Source of the DNA: Heligmosomoides polygyrus polygyrus
Lineage: Eukaryota; Nematoda; Chromadorea; Rhabditida; Heligmosomidae
Direction of reading: 5' to 3'
Assembly: GCA_947396885.1 (NCBI GenBank)
Contig: OX377205.1
Coordinates: 26,585,407-26,649,406, forward strand
DNA: 64,000 nt
The position numbers and the translations under genes were made by a program. The notes below the pieces were generated by a model that worked only from the letters and a program-made list of their open reading frames with translations, had not been told where the DNA came from and did not search any database. Of the stretch, positions 22,035 through 33,535 are shown in pieces (the stretch's first letter is position 1; each line of letters opens with the position of its first letter).

Positions 22035-23073
22035 TTAGGTTGTCCCATACCGCTGTTTTTTTTTCAACGATTCACTGCAGGTTTCGCAGGCGGTCTCTTG
22101 CATAGCGCTGCATAGCTTCCGAAAGAGAATGGTTTGCTCTATCAGAATATGTATAGCATTTCTTCTTTCATCGTGAATTCTGTCAATTTTCTGGTCATTG
22201 AAGTGAAAAGTGAAAAAGTTAAAAAGTAGTCATTTGCGCACTTGTTCTCTCCGCTTAGGTTTGTAAATTTTTGCGCAGATTTTATAGCATCTGGAAGACA
22301 ATGTTCTGTGCTACAAGAATATGTGTTGGATCTATTTTCTCACTTGCCCTTTATTGATTTTTAGGCCATCAAATTGGGAATTCCGACTTTCCCGTCCGAT
22401 TTTTTACCAAAACTCCGGTTCTGTGGTTGAACTTTTTTGCTTTGTGTTATATGTCGTTTGGAAGAGGATGTCTTGCTCAGTAAGAACTTGTGTCGCGTTT
22501 ATTGGTTCACGCTGATTTCTGTCGAATATCAACAACTGAAGAAGGAGAAGGAGTTGTTGGTGGAGACGATTTTTCTCTTTTTGGCATTTCGTTGATATTC
22601 AGTAGAAATCAATAAATGCGACACATATTCTTATAGGGCAAGGCATTCTCTATCGAATGACATAACAACTACCCAAAAAGTCCAACCACAGAGCAGGAGC
22701 TGTCGGCAAAAATAACCATCCTCCTTCGGACGTCCCAATTTGATGGCCTAAAAATCAATAAAGGGCAAGTGAGAAAATAGGACCAACACATATTCTTGTA
22801 GCACAGAACATTGTCTTCCAAGTGCTAAAAAAAATTGCGCAAAAATTACAACCCTAAGCGGAGAGAACAAGTGCGCAAATGACTACTTCTTCACTTTTTC
22901 ACTTCAACGACCTAAAAACTGACAAAATTCATGATGAGAAAAGAAATGCAATACAGGTTCTGATAGAGCAAATCATTCTCTTTCGAATGCTGTGCAGCGC
23001 TATGCAAAAGACCGCCGGCGAAATCTGTAGTGAATCGTTGAAAAACACGGCGAAGACTTATGGGACAACCTAA
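22035..23073. mobile_element. Fold-back mariner-type element (copy 1)
   Basis: The ends TTAGGTTGTCCCATA and TGGGACAACCTAA are flanked by TA (22033-22034 and 23074-23075). The arms are long inverted repeats (about 22035-22340 with 22770-23073; a second inner inverted pair runs about 22340-22740). No transposase is present. The element is also in copy 2, so it predates the split. Confidence 0.87.
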
Positions 23074-23512
23074 TAGTTCCAAGAAGACTATGTCGCTGAA
23101 GATAACAAGGTTATAAGCATGTTTCGCGGTAAAGAACACCAACTATGTACACGAATTGGTAAACGCGAATTCAAAACAGTACATTTGTGGCGAAATAAAG
23201 AGCGTTCCATCCTGGACGGAGGTCATATTTGAGGCATGTTCGCAAACACAAATTTGTATAATTTCCTGAAACTGTTGATACAAAACAACAATCTAATCTC
23301 CTATCATTTTTCAATGTGAAGGAAGCTGTTTGAACACTCATTTTCGCGGTAATTTGTTAGAAAACTCTACGTAGAGGCGTTTCCTTGCCCGCTTTGAATA
23401 TCCGCTTTTTATACATAGCTCCTCACTTGCAGACCAGATATTTGTATTGTATTTTCACAATATAACCAAATACAACATTTTATTGCTTTGCTGAAGAATA
23501 GACTTCTGCATT

Positions 23513-23905
23513 TTGAACCAAAAAGGGCTTCAACTTCAGTTCACTTCGATAACTAGTTTGCCCTCACCACGTCATTGGCATGTCCTTCGGTACAGTGCTC
23601 TGTTTGAAGAAATGACTAAGCGATTCGAACAAGTCCTCAGCGCTTCTGATCCCTCAGATGAGTCGAGCGAGAGCGTCGCCCACATCAGCTTTTTCAAGAG
23701 CGGCGTGGACTCTGTTCGCTTAGTCAGCGCTGACGTGAACTCGGCGTGAACTCGTCTAGTTTTGCGATAGTGTTGACCCGATTGTTGACACTGTGGAGAT
23801 GTCCCTTCCTGCCGTAAACAAAGAGCTTGCCGACGAGATTCTCGGCACGAACCATTTCCGACTGATCCTTCACGAAGAGACTTTTATTAAGCGCCGCAGT
23901 TAACT
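23513..23905 (+). pseudogene. Unrecognised coding-like segment, probably broken (copy 1)
   Basis: Two frames in tandem look coding. The first, about 23612-23749, has acidic/Ser-rich EQVLSASDPSDESSESVAHI. The second, 23781-23902, reads IVDTVEMSLPAVNKELADEI and ends KRRS-stop. They are in different frames and separated by a TAG at 23758-23760 that could be a splice acceptor. In copy 2 (about 47130-47435) an extra G within the first frame shifts it, while the second frame stays open with silent or mild changes. I do not recognise the family. A SINE inserted right at the final stop codon in both copies. Confidence 0.35.
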
Positions 23906-23914
23906 TTCATAGGA

Positions 23915-24207
23915 CGCGTGTAGCGCAGTCGGAGGAGGCGCCGACTGCCGCCTGCACCCGATACCACGTTCCTGGTTCGGATTTCCCACCCAGGCCAACC
24001 AAACCTTCCATCCCTCCGGGGTCGTTGAATTGGTATCAGACTTGTATGGGAAGGACAAAGCGCTGACTTGTTCATCGGCTGGACACCGCAAGTCATTGTA
24101 TGGCCAAATACACATTCAAATCGCCTCCACGACATCCCTTAGAAGTAGAATGCGTGGAGCGTCCCAAAAGGGATTGAGTAACGCCGTTCTATATCCTTTA
24201 TTATTAT
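23915..24207 (+). mobile_element. Full-length tRNA-derived SINE with target duplication (copy 1)
   Basis: The 293-bp body is flanked by a perfect 15-bp duplication TTAACTTTCATAGGA (23900-23914 and 24208-24222). The head carries box A (TAGCGCAGTCGG) and a box B-like GGTTCGGATTTCC. The 3' end is a short TTTATTATTATT-like tail. This copy defines the family found throughout the window. A target duplication of this length implies L1/RTE-type retrotransposition; the RTE elements here are candidate partners, which is inference. Confidence 0.9.
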
Positions 24208-24222
24208 TTAACTTTCATAGGA

Positions 24223-25069
24223 ACTAGGTTCGCGTTTACTGAAACGAATATCTAACAGTTTACTTGGTGCAAGAATGTTTTTAGGTCGTCTACTCGTGGA
24301 GCTAATCAGGTTGACCTCCATGTACTAAATGGCCCTAAAAAGTTGCATCCAAATCAGAAGACCTGCTAGAAGAGATTTCTCGATTGAATACAATATAGTA
24401 ACCGCTATTTAGCATATCCTTACCATAATACTATGCTCCTTGGAGATATCATGGTTGCAGCTCCTCCTTCTAGAAAGTAATGGACCCTCATCTAAAATGA
24501 CCGTCTAAAACAGACCATATTCCCTGTTCGTTTGAGAGCATTCCTAAGCCCCACTTCCGAAGTAGCCAACTTTGTGAAGATTTGGCATCTATCGTAGTGG
24601 GAGGAGGGCACTTCATCGAGTCTCTTTGATATCGACAATAAAGTTTTTGAAAGTTAACTATTTGACAAAGACAGTGCCATGATTTAGCCCACAACAGGAC
24701 ATTTCTCTGGAGTTCCCTAATCGGAGAGGCCTTCCTTTTTTTATGACATTCCCTTCCCTATCAGTTCCCCCACGACTAGGATAGATCCGAAATTCGATAT
24801 TCGGCCGTGTGTGCCACTGAAGCCGTGAAGCATACACTGTGTATGAGGAAAACTCTACAGCATGTATAATACTATGAATTAGTTTACTCGTGTTCCACGA
24901 CTGTTATATATCAGTCTATACCAGTCGCATGATATGATGATTATCATGCAGTGATTAAAGGGCCCTATATAAAGGCTACTCTGGTATGGTGTGCAGTTTA
25001 TCGGTCGTCGACAATAAAGCGCATATCGTCTATAAAGTCTCTGTCTCCATCAGGTCTACACCGTAGCGG
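24223..25069. other. Non-coding stretch with a MITE-end remnant
   Basis: Includes GACTAGGATAGATCCG (24774-24789), matching the termini of the 435-bp MITE. About 185 bp present in copy 2 (48408-48592) are missing here after 24890. No gene recognised. Confidence 0.45.
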
Positions 25070-25345
25070 CTAGTACTCAACAGTAGCGACCAGGACGAGA
25101 TTTGGCTTGTCTATGAGATTCCATGTCACCTTGTTGATGACGGTGACGTCTGATGCAGTGTCAACTTGAAAGTTGGTGGTATGTGTGTCGACTTTGATTG
25201 TGGCGTAACGTCGATATTGGTTGCAGTCGATATTCGATTTTGAAGATCGCTGACGTGACGATGCGATCCCTTCTCCTCTCCCCGCCTCAAAAATGAGGTG
25301 CGAGGACGGACGGAATTTACTGATCATTCTCATCACGACTAGCAA
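25070..25345 (-). pseudogene. LTR-retrotransposon aspartyl protease relic (copy 1)
   Basis: The minus-strand frame contains the retropepsin signature as FQVDTASDVTVINKVTWNLI, preceded by YATIKVDTHT. This matches Ty3/gypsy-type proteases, in which D(T/S)(A/G)(S/A) holds the catalytic Asp. No reverse transcriptase or LTR was found nearby, so it is an isolated fragment of a pol gene, also present at 48705-49004. Confidence 0.68.
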
Positions 25346-25887
25346 CGGACGGTTCGACTCTGCCCTCTTCTACCTAATTCACTGAACCACCATAAGATCC
25401 ATCTATCCGAGCATTCACTACATTTTGGTTCATCGGCCTAATAAGCCATATTGTAAGTCTCAGTCTTACTGAACATTGCCTGACCAACAAGTCGATTGCA
25501 GATCGCGTTCTCTAGAATAAAGAGAATCATAAGTCTCGTGTACATCATCTGAGCTGCATGTCGATCACAACATCGATTGCATTCTCTAATCAAGAGAACA
25601 ACCTCTTGGTTCATCACCCTGGGTTGGTCTAATTGCGACGGCGGCCTCATCAAAACAAAGAGGACAAGCCTCTAGTGCTTACATAGGAACTGTCTAAACG
25701 CCGGAACGGCAAGAACGAATACTATAGGGAGAATCTCTGTCCTCCAAGTAGTAGCAGAACATGTTTTGCATTTGCCGAATCCTTGAGGCAAACGAGTAGA
25801 AGGGTGCAATGGTTGAGGGTCCGCAGAACGAGCAGCTCGAAATGCTAGCGCCACTCACGCAGTGAGTGGCGCTAGCATTTCGAGCTG
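25346..25887. repeat. End of copy 1 with a truncated palindrome
   Basis: This matches 49005-49520 and then jumps at about 25855 to the opposite arm (50378-50409), giving a near-perfect palindrome around 25839-25887 centred on CACTCACGCAGTGAGTG. The intervening 860 bp of copy 2 are missing. An assembly collapse is the simplest explanation. Confidence 0.7.
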
Positions 25888-26087
25888 NNNNNNNNNNNNN
25901 NNNNNNNNNNNNNNNNNNNNNNNNNNNNNNNNNNNNNNNNNNNNNNNNNNNNNNNNNNNNNNNNNNNNNNNNNNNNNNNNNNNNNNNNNNNNNNNNNNNN
26001 NNNNNNNNNNNNNNNNNNNNNNNNNNNNNNNNNNNNNNNNNNNNNNNNNNNNNNNNNNNNNNNNNNNNNNNNNNNNNNNNNNNNNNN
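25888..26087. other. Assembly gap of 200 N
   Basis: A run of exactly 200 undefined bases, a typical placeholder for a gap of unknown size. Frames drawn across it are meaningless. Confidence 0.99.
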
Positions 26088-27620
26088 ATGACGTCGGTGC
26101 CATGTCGACCAGTGGTCGATCCAATCTGTTCGTTTCAGAAAACCATGATTTTTACACTGCGCATTGATCAAGACCTGTTAATTTTCGTGGCAAGATTTCA
26201 ACTGTGTGCGCGATCTGGCTCAGGTAAAAAATTATTTTTCATGAAACATGAGAATTTGCAAACCGTTCTTCCCTGATCATATCGGAGATCACTGCGAAGA
26301 AGCTTATTTTTTGACTGTATATTAACCACATCTTGAACTCTAAGATAGCACAGTTTTCACTCTCTGATGCTCTTCCTCCAGGAGGTAGAAATTTTTGCCA
26401 CGAGAAGTCCATCCTTCAGTGGCGATATCGGATAACGCAATGGCTCCACGTAACTTACCATATTTCGAAGTTTGTGCGACATCTCTGAAAAATTCACAAA
26501 GCTTTTAAAACAATAAGAAGTGTGGGTTCTACGCTATAAAAAGCAGGCTGTAAAAATAGCGGCCTCCATGTAATTAACGGTGTCGAAAAATTTCGGCAAA
26601 TCATACAAATCGGAGCGTCTGTGCATACAGTGGATCCTTTCAGAAAAACAGGTTTTATTACCGTTTTCAAACTGTGGATTAAAACTTTATTGCGTACAAC
26701 TCCAATTTCTGATGCTGTTTCCTCCAGAAGAGAGAAAATTAGTTCCGTGACAAGTCCATCGGTTGACGGTTGCCATTCCGTCATCGCATGGAAGAGCGCT
26801 TCCAAAAATCTTGTAGGAAAAGCACTTAATTTTCCTTAGCAATTAACAATTCAAATTTTATAGACGGCAATTTAGGACGTAGATGTCGCTCGTTCAGGTA
26901 GAAAACTGTCGCGTCCGTGACTTCCTGAAAAAAAACTGAAAAATGGAAACTTCTCATTCACTCCAAATCTGGGTGCAGAAAATCTTTATTTCTTAACAAG
27001 TAATACAATCTTTATTTGAAACATTTTTATATTAATTTTTACAACTTTGCGGGACGAATGAGAGACTCCACGCCTTCGTAGGCATTCCTGGAAAATCCAT
27101 CCTACGGTTGCCGTTCCGTCATCGCTTCCGAGTGACTAAAAAAATTTGTTGACAAAGCACTCAAGTCAGCTTTAGAAATTAACACTCGGCATTGTACAGA
27201 GTACAATTTCGAATGCAGATGTTGCTTCTTCACGTACAAAAATGTGCCGTGTCCCGAGATGCTCGGAAAGCCTGAAAAGTTGAACTCGTTGTGATTAATT
27301 TGACAACTGCTCTCAAAAGCTCTTTACTTTCAACTGTAAACAAACAAAATATTATTATCAAAAGATTACATACACAAAACCTTTATCAGCGTTTTTTCTA
27401 ACAAATTACTAAATTAAACAGTTAATTAGTAACACTCTTTCTTGAACTAATCTGACACAGTCGATGCTGCACCTGGAAAGAAGGACCTATTAAACGGTAC
27501 AAAAACCGCATAAAAAATTTAAAAAATTCGATGCGGATTGGAAATAAAACGGTGGTTTACACAAGGGGGGGTCGTACCAGACCCACTCTGGGAGGGGGGG
27601 GGGGGGTCGTAAATTTTCGG
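26088..27620. repeat. Single-copy stretch with degenerate tandem units
   Basis: Three diverged units recur: around 26400-26450, 26750-26940 and 27105-27290. They share AAGTCCATC, GGTTGCC(A/G)TTCCGTCATCGC and GCACT(T/C)AA blocks spaced about 350 bp apart. The frame at 26494-26805 (minus) overlaps one unit and is not kept in the others. G-tracts occur at 27560-27605. No gene recognised. Confidence 0.45.
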
Positions 27621-27624
27621 CAAA

Positions 27625-27990
27625 AATCGAACCCCACGCTTGACCCTGCTTCGGAGTTCCGAGCTACGTCGATGTTCGAAGGTCAGAGACGCTTTCGCAT
27701 GGGCCAAGTCGTCGAAAATTTGGTGGGCCGGCCACGTAATGCACTTCGCAGGCACCCGCTGGACAAGGGCTGTCACCGACTGGATTCGGCGGGAAATCAA
27801 GAGACCACTAGGACGTCCATCAGTGCGTTGGTCGGACCTCATCGTGAAAGCACTGAACGGACGATATGACACCTTCGTGTCCGTCGAGGATGGAGGATCC
27901 ATTGGAGCACTCTGGCACGCGATAGGGACGAATGGAGAGCTGCTGGCGAGCGCTCGAGAAATTAGATGATCAACGGAACGGCACGGCAGG
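27625..27990 (+). mobile_element. RTE 3' fragment preceding copy 2
   Basis: It encodes the same C-terminal RTE region as 11381-11761 ([37 protein letters not shown]) but more diverged, and ends in GGTGATACAGGTGA at 27990. Its 3' tail equals positions 1-23 of the window, so a sister copy probably lies just left of the window. Confidence 0.85.
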
Positions 27991-28792
27991 TGATACAGGT
28001 GACACCCAGCAAGACATAGCTATGTGTTTCCTAGAAATTGTGATCTAGTCATTAGCTTACAGGAACATGTGCCACACGAATATTTTGATTTTCTTGTCCT
28101 GTTTTATAGTCTCTAGGGAATTCTGTTTTATCTACAGCAAAAACCATGTATAACAACACCGACATCGTAAAGCAAATGCATAGTTTAGAGTCATATGACA
28201 CAGGAATTTAGAGGCTGACACATCACAGTCACTGCAGTTCCGCTTGTCGTTTCTTCCGACCATAATACCATTGTGCATAGGGGGCGCAGAGAACGCAAGG
28301 TGGTTGTGGCAGCTGAAAGTGAACATATTTGTAGGTGACTTCTACCATTTCAATTATTTTTAAGATTGTTTCCAGATCGACCTTTAAGACGACATTTGAT
28401 GAGCAATTTGAAGCCAGTGGTAGATCATATTTCGTTGATTTCCACTGAGAAAGCGTGGCAAAAAAACAAAGCCGACACATGCTAAGAAGATCAGGTGATC
28501 GAGTCTGAATTCGCCGTTCTAGAGACGATTCCATAATTACCTTTGAAGTGAGACCCAGTGAAGTGATGGGAAAACTTTGAAACAATGCCCTTAGAGCGAC
28601 ATTGTGAGGTGGAGAATCGAATAGTCTCCCTGATAAATGTTCCCTCTTGTCGCGAGATGCGATCGGAATGCGTCAAACGCGGGATATGTTGGCTATTGGA
28701 AGAATTTTGATAATAGGATGCCTCCAGATAGCAAACAAAACACTACAGGTTCTATCGTTTACTACTACTACATAAAAGGATAAAGGACGGAG

Positions 28793-29062
28793 GTGTTCCC
28801 TATTGGGATGCGCCACGCATTCTACTTCTACGTCGTGGAGGCGTTTTGAATGCGTATTTGGCCATACAATGACTTGCGGTGGCCAGCGATGAACAAGTCA
28901 GCGCTTTATCCTTCCCAGACAAGTCTGGTACCAATTCACCGACCCAGTAGGGATGGAAGACTTGGTTGGCCTGGGCGGCAAATCCGAACCAGGAATCTGA
29001 TATCGGGTGCACGTGACAGCCTGCGCCTCCTCCGACTGCGCTACACGCACCCAGTACTATTA
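28793..29062 (-). mobile_element. tRNA-derived SINE (copy 2)
   Basis: Counterpart of 783-1075, same position and orientation, with a few substitutions in the body. Confidence 0.78.
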
Positions 29063-29897
29063 CATACTACAGTCAAGCCCTAATTTTTCTTTGGGCCTCC
29101 TGCTCACTCATAGAATGAGCTGGCAGATTTCTCAGCTCACAGTTAGTTTTTTGCGGTTAATTTTGCGTTACAGGCGGCGTTAGATGGGGTTAATTTTTGC
29201 ACAGCACTGACGCTGGGCCTTGCTGAATTTTCCTCAAAGGCCAGCCCTAGCTTGACCCATTTGTCGAAAGGACTGCAGCAGGGTAGGCTCAATTCTCAGC
29301 CAAGAAAGGCTCCTAATCCATCAATCCCGGAAGGCTGGAGGGCTTTGCAGACCTAGGGGAGACCAGAACCAAGAGCATGAAATCATGGTGCACAAGACAT
29401 CCGGCGCCTCTTCCGACTCGGATTCGTTGTAGACTACATCCATTTATTCTGTACGCAGAGAACCATGCCGACAATGCGACGCAGACGAAGCGACATAAGT
29501 CAAGGTCAATGCAAGCAGTTAAATAATGAAGCAACCAACAAAAATCAACCTAATAAGGAGGAAGACTATATACTGAAGATACCGGTCAAGAAGTTTTTCG
29601 AATATATTCTGGCTTAAGTTGTTTGGTAAGAGGCGTTTCTTAGATAACTGATAAAATAAAGAGCCGGCACGGCAAGTGAAAATGGTGACTTTGCACTGCT
29701 TTTTGCCCTAGAAAACTGAATCACCCACTGAGCATCCCTTGTAGAACACCTAAAGGGAACGCGAGTGAAATCATATCTCATCTTATACATCGTAATTAAA
29801 TCATATATTTTCCTGCGACATTCAAGTGTGTATGAGTTGAAAAATCTGTTTCGTCCAGATGGTGTTGTAATTATACCCAATGTCATTATGTATACCC

Positions 29898-31279
29898 ACG
29901 TACCTGTTCGTTTTGCATAGATTCTAGCCTGACGATTTCTCTATATTTCAGACTGAAATTTTTAGGTCATATTCTAGAATGGGTCTAACATTCGACTTAT
30001 AAGCTACTACTAAATGTACTAATGAATTTTTCAGCAAGCATTTGAAGCGGATGTGCACAATTCGACCAGCTTCTAGAGATATGACTTCAATAGGCCTCCT
30101 GCCCTCCAAAGTTGAGTATCTAAAATAAAAACAAAATTACGGAAGGAAACTGTACATATGTAGTATTACAATAAATGTTTTTTCTGATCTTGATTACAAA
30201 ACTATTTCTTCTACACAAATTTGTAATGTTACAGGATCAGTGCTTTCGCAAGAGATACCTTATGTGCGGAACATTCATCATCCCATCGACGGCTCATTCT
30301 ACAGAAATCGACTGCTCATTCAACAGAAATGTTCCTACCGTTTTTGCCAGGCCAACACTAATCTCAAATTCTTTTCATAGTTCGTTTCTCTGCACTGTTT
30401 GGCTAATGCGTCCTCATTTTTTCTCGCATTAAGTTACGTGTTTGCATTGGCTGAGAGTAGTCCTTGATTGCAGTTAATATTTTTTATACAATTTTTTGAT
30501 TTTTTTCTTGCTTTTGATCAACCTTTCTCATTCTCCGTACCGACGTCTTTTGTTTGTGCGTTTCAATATGTGCTCCTCCCTTCTATGCCATCGCCTCAGG
30601 TGCGTACTAGATTAAAGAGGTCGTGGGGTAGTGTGCTTAGAAGGTCGTAGACCTGGCGCATCGCATGCCGCAAGAATTTTATAAAAGTTTTATGTTCTTT
30701 TTATGCTTTCAGCAACCTTTACAAATTATTTTCCTCCCATTATAAGAGACAGGGATGGACTACTCTTCGCCAGTTGCAAATATCACTCTGAATACTTGAC
30801 ATTTTTTAGACTTCTTCCATAGCCAATCGTAGATTTCTCATTGTCTGTTTGTTTTTTGTAATTGTTGTTGGCTACAATAAATATAAATAAATAAATTCGG
30901 TGACAATATTCTGGTCTGCGCGGCGGATCCCCTCAATCGCGGTAGAGAATTACATGCAAAGGCTAAATTTTGAATGTAGCTCAACGAATCAACATTCTAA
31001 ACACTCACATAGCGTTTTTCATTTCATCGGACATGTCATTCGATGCTGGTCCCTGATATCGAATTTATTTTTTAAGCACGCAATTCGAAGAGCGCTATCA
31101 AAAAGCGCCGAAAAAGGCGCTCTTTGCAGCCCAAGGACCAAATAAAACGGCCAGCGTTCTAATTTTTGTCTCCTCAAGGTACTAAGCGTATCCACTCTCC
31201 TGCTGTCCTAGGTGGAGTACTTGCGACTTTTGCGGTCATAATGGAAGTTCCCATTTTGTTGACCAATTCGCGTTCACGT
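29898..31279. other. Stretch without a recognised gene (copy 2)
   Basis: Counterpart of 8389-9771; 29895-29900 is the empty target site of the fold-back element. Confidence 0.45.
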
Positions 31280-31486
31280 TTACTGCTGATTGAAGAACAA
31301 CGTGGTCTTCTCCAACAGAAATATTCTTATAAATTTTTGTATCACCAGGGAATATTTTACATGTAACACCCTATCGGTTAAGCAAAAAAAGGAGTTCCGA
31401 GGTGTATTTAGTGGAGAGAATTGGAGGCATGACACCTCCCGGAGGAATACCACTAGTAACAGAATTGTAACTAGAAAACGCGTCAT
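31280..31486 (-). CDS. Start of a putative secreted protein (copy 2)
   Basis: Counterpart of 9772-9978. The signal peptide and the next 18 residues are identical in protein; the single base change is a silent third-position change (ACC to ACA). Downstream of CLTDR the replacement changes are dense (for example RVLYVKY to RVLHVKY), consistent with the exon ending there. It starts 123 bp after the stop of the thrombospondin-repeat gene, as in copy 1. Confidence 0.5.
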   Translation of the reverse strand: MTRFLVTILLLVVFLREVSCLQFSPLNTPRNSFFCLTDRVLHVKYSLVIQKFIRIFLLEKTTLFFNQQ

Positions 31487-31609
31487 TAATCCTAGCTTGA
31501 GAAATCTACGAGGTAAGTTTTTCTAAGTTTTAGTGTGTTTTTTAAGTTTGTTTTTAAGTTATTTATCCACGGAGTAATCCTAGGATGGATATTTCCGTGA
31601 GCTTGATAA

Positions 31610-31942
31610 CTAGCTTGTCCTGAAGGACCTGTCTTCATGCTCCTCCATTACAAATGAACCCACATAGCAAGTGATGCACAACGGTGGAGGTTGCACAGGT
31701 GGAGTCGGCTCGTACACGGGCACGCATGGAACGGCAGCATTGCACACCATTTGCTCGCTGGTGGCACCGACGCACTGGAATTCGTTAAAAGTAGTTGGCG
31801 GTCCGAAGCCACAGACTCTGTAGCGTACCCCTTCAATGCAGCTGCACTGTCGTGTTCGATAGGTGATGCCATTCGTGCCGCACGTCACGCTGCATTCCGA
31901 CCAGGCCGACCACTGAAATTCGTCGCCGTTATCCAAGAAATT
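31610..31942 (-). CDS. Thrombospondin-repeat protein, last coding exon (copy 2, shifted acceptor)
   Basis: It encodes the third TSP1 repeat and the proline-rich tail as in copy 1, ending at the TAG at 31610-31612. The acceptor used in copy 1 (TTTTATTTTAG) reads TTTTATTTTAC here, so the AG is gone. Nine bases further in, CCCCAG is intact; using it removes three codons and keeps phase 0, so the exon would start at 31942. Four residues differ from copy 1. If the shifted site is not used, the intron would be retained or another acceptor chosen. Confidence 0.78.
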   Translation of the reverse strand, partial: NFLDNGDEFQWSAWSECSVTCGTNGITYRTRQCSCIEGVRYRVCGFGPPTTFNEFQCVGATSEQMVCNAAVPCVPVYEPTPPVQPPPLCITCYVGSFVMEEHEDRSFRTS

Positions 31943-32740
31943 CTGGGGATTGTAAAATAAAACAAAATGCATATCAGGCTAATCGTTGGGTGTGGAACTA
32001 CCGTCTTCAACCCATACAAACGCAAGGATATACGTCTGCTGGAGAGAGTGCAGAATAATTTCGCCCGCAAAATGATGATTAGGTGTTTTGCGATGGAACA
32101 TGCCTCCATCACTGATAGAGAAACCCGAGCGATACAACTGGGCTTGTGTTGCTAAGGGGTAGAAGAACAATATGTGATCTTTTGATGTTGATCAAATCAC
32201 TGACGGGTGAAGTACAAATAGAAGCCTCAGATTTCTTTTCGGTGTTAGTTGACTCTGTAACAAGACATGGTTACCTATGAGCAACCGATCCAGTTGCGAA
32301 GAGTCAAAACCAAATGTAGCAATTTTTTCGAACCGATTTTTTTTTTTGCTAGCACTGTTCAAAGACAATGTGCTTTAGACGTCTCTCGGCCAATTTAAGA
32401 AATTCATTGAGGAGCAGCCGAAGCAGTTCTAAATTTAGTTCTTTTCTATCTAATCGTTTGCTTTATTGTCGTGTGATCTCTCTTTGGATATGTTATATTG
32501 TATTGCCATTCCAATTCTAGTGTGCATTGAAAGTGGGTGTGTTGTATGACACCGCGCGATGATTCGTGTCACAATATAAATAAATAAACAAATGTATTTG
32601 TCACCATCGAGCTGAACATAAAATAAATGACGAAATGACTCTGCTTGGCTATTTGGCAGTGAAAATGATCTTGCAGTTCTCTTTTACAGATTGAGATACG
32701 CCAAAGGAAACTAAAGACCGTTTTTCTCATTTTCTTATAA
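31943..32740. other. Intron of the thrombospondin-repeat gene (copy 2)
   Basis: Counterpart of 10444-11229, including the possible non-LTR reverse-transcriptase C-terminal relic (31967-32155, plus). Confidence 0.45.
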
Positions 32741-33305
32741 CTAAATATTAAAGACGAAGAACGTCCGACTCCGTGCCCATCTATTCGACTCCACTGTTCT
32801 TCCAGCCCTAACATACGCCTTAGAGATCTGGGCTATACGAAAGCAGGATGAACACGCGATCAGCGTCGCGCAGCGTGGAATCGAGAGGAAGATGCTCGGA
32901 ATGACACGACTCACGCAAGTGAGAGAAGGCCTCCGGAGTTCCGAGCTTCGCCGACGTTCCAACATCAGAGACGCTGTCGCGTGGGCCAAGTTGTCGAAAA
33001 TTAGGTGGGTCGGCCACGTAAGGCGCTTCGCAGACACCCGCTGGACGAGAGCCGTCACCGACTGGATTCCGCGGGATGTCAAGAGAACACCAGGGCGCCC
33101 ACCAACGCGTTGGTCGGACTTCTTCGTTAAAGCCCTGAACGATCGATATGACGCTCTTCGTGTCCCTCGTGCGAGGAGGATCCATTGGACCACTCTGGCA
33201 CGCAACAGGGACGAATGGAGACGCTGCTGGCACCCGCTCGAGCAATTCGATGATCAACGCGACGACAGGTGATACAGGTGAAATATTAAAGGGGCACGCT
33301 GAAGG
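32741..33305 (+). mobile_element. RTE 3' fragment in the intron (copy 2)
   Basis: Counterpart of 11230-11797; the frame 32892-33272 differs by a few residues. In this copy the SINE tail at 33306 follows directly, because the 731-bp element is absent. Confidence 0.88.
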
Positions 33306-33535
33306 ATGTATAAGCTGTGGTGAGCGCCCGATACCACGTTCTTGCTTTGCATTTCCCGCCCAAGCCAGCCAAGCCTTCCATTCCTCCGGGGCGGCTGAAT
33401 TGGTGCCGTACTTGTCTGGGAAGAATAAGGCCCTGTTCATCGACTATCCCCGGAAGTCATTGTTCAAATACGCATCCAAACCAACTCCATGACATCCCGT
33501 AGAAGTAGAACGCATGGTGCTTGCAAAAAGGTGAC
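33306..33535 (+). mobile_element. SINE, 5'-truncated (copy 2)
   Basis: Counterpart of 12533-12760; the GGATGTATAAGCTG junction is the pre-insertion site of the 731-bp element. Confidence 0.72.

Larger units (their letters stand above)
1..25887 (+). repeat. Copy 1 of a large duplicated locus
   Basis: Aligning by eye, this stretch matches 27981-50409 in the same order and orientation, with scattered substitutions and small indels. Position 1 corresponds to about 27981, and 25855-25887 corresponds to 50378-50409. Three insertions are present here and absent from copy 2: 1906-8386, 11800-12530 and 17597-18031. The window starts inside the 3' tail of an RTE element (1-23), so the true left border may lie outside. 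Whether this is a tandem duplication or an unmerged second haplotype cannot be settled from the sequence alone. Confidence 0.9.

Noticed and set aside
25855..26276. Open frames spanning the undefined bases
   Set aside because: They exist only because N is treated as open; the gap has no known content.
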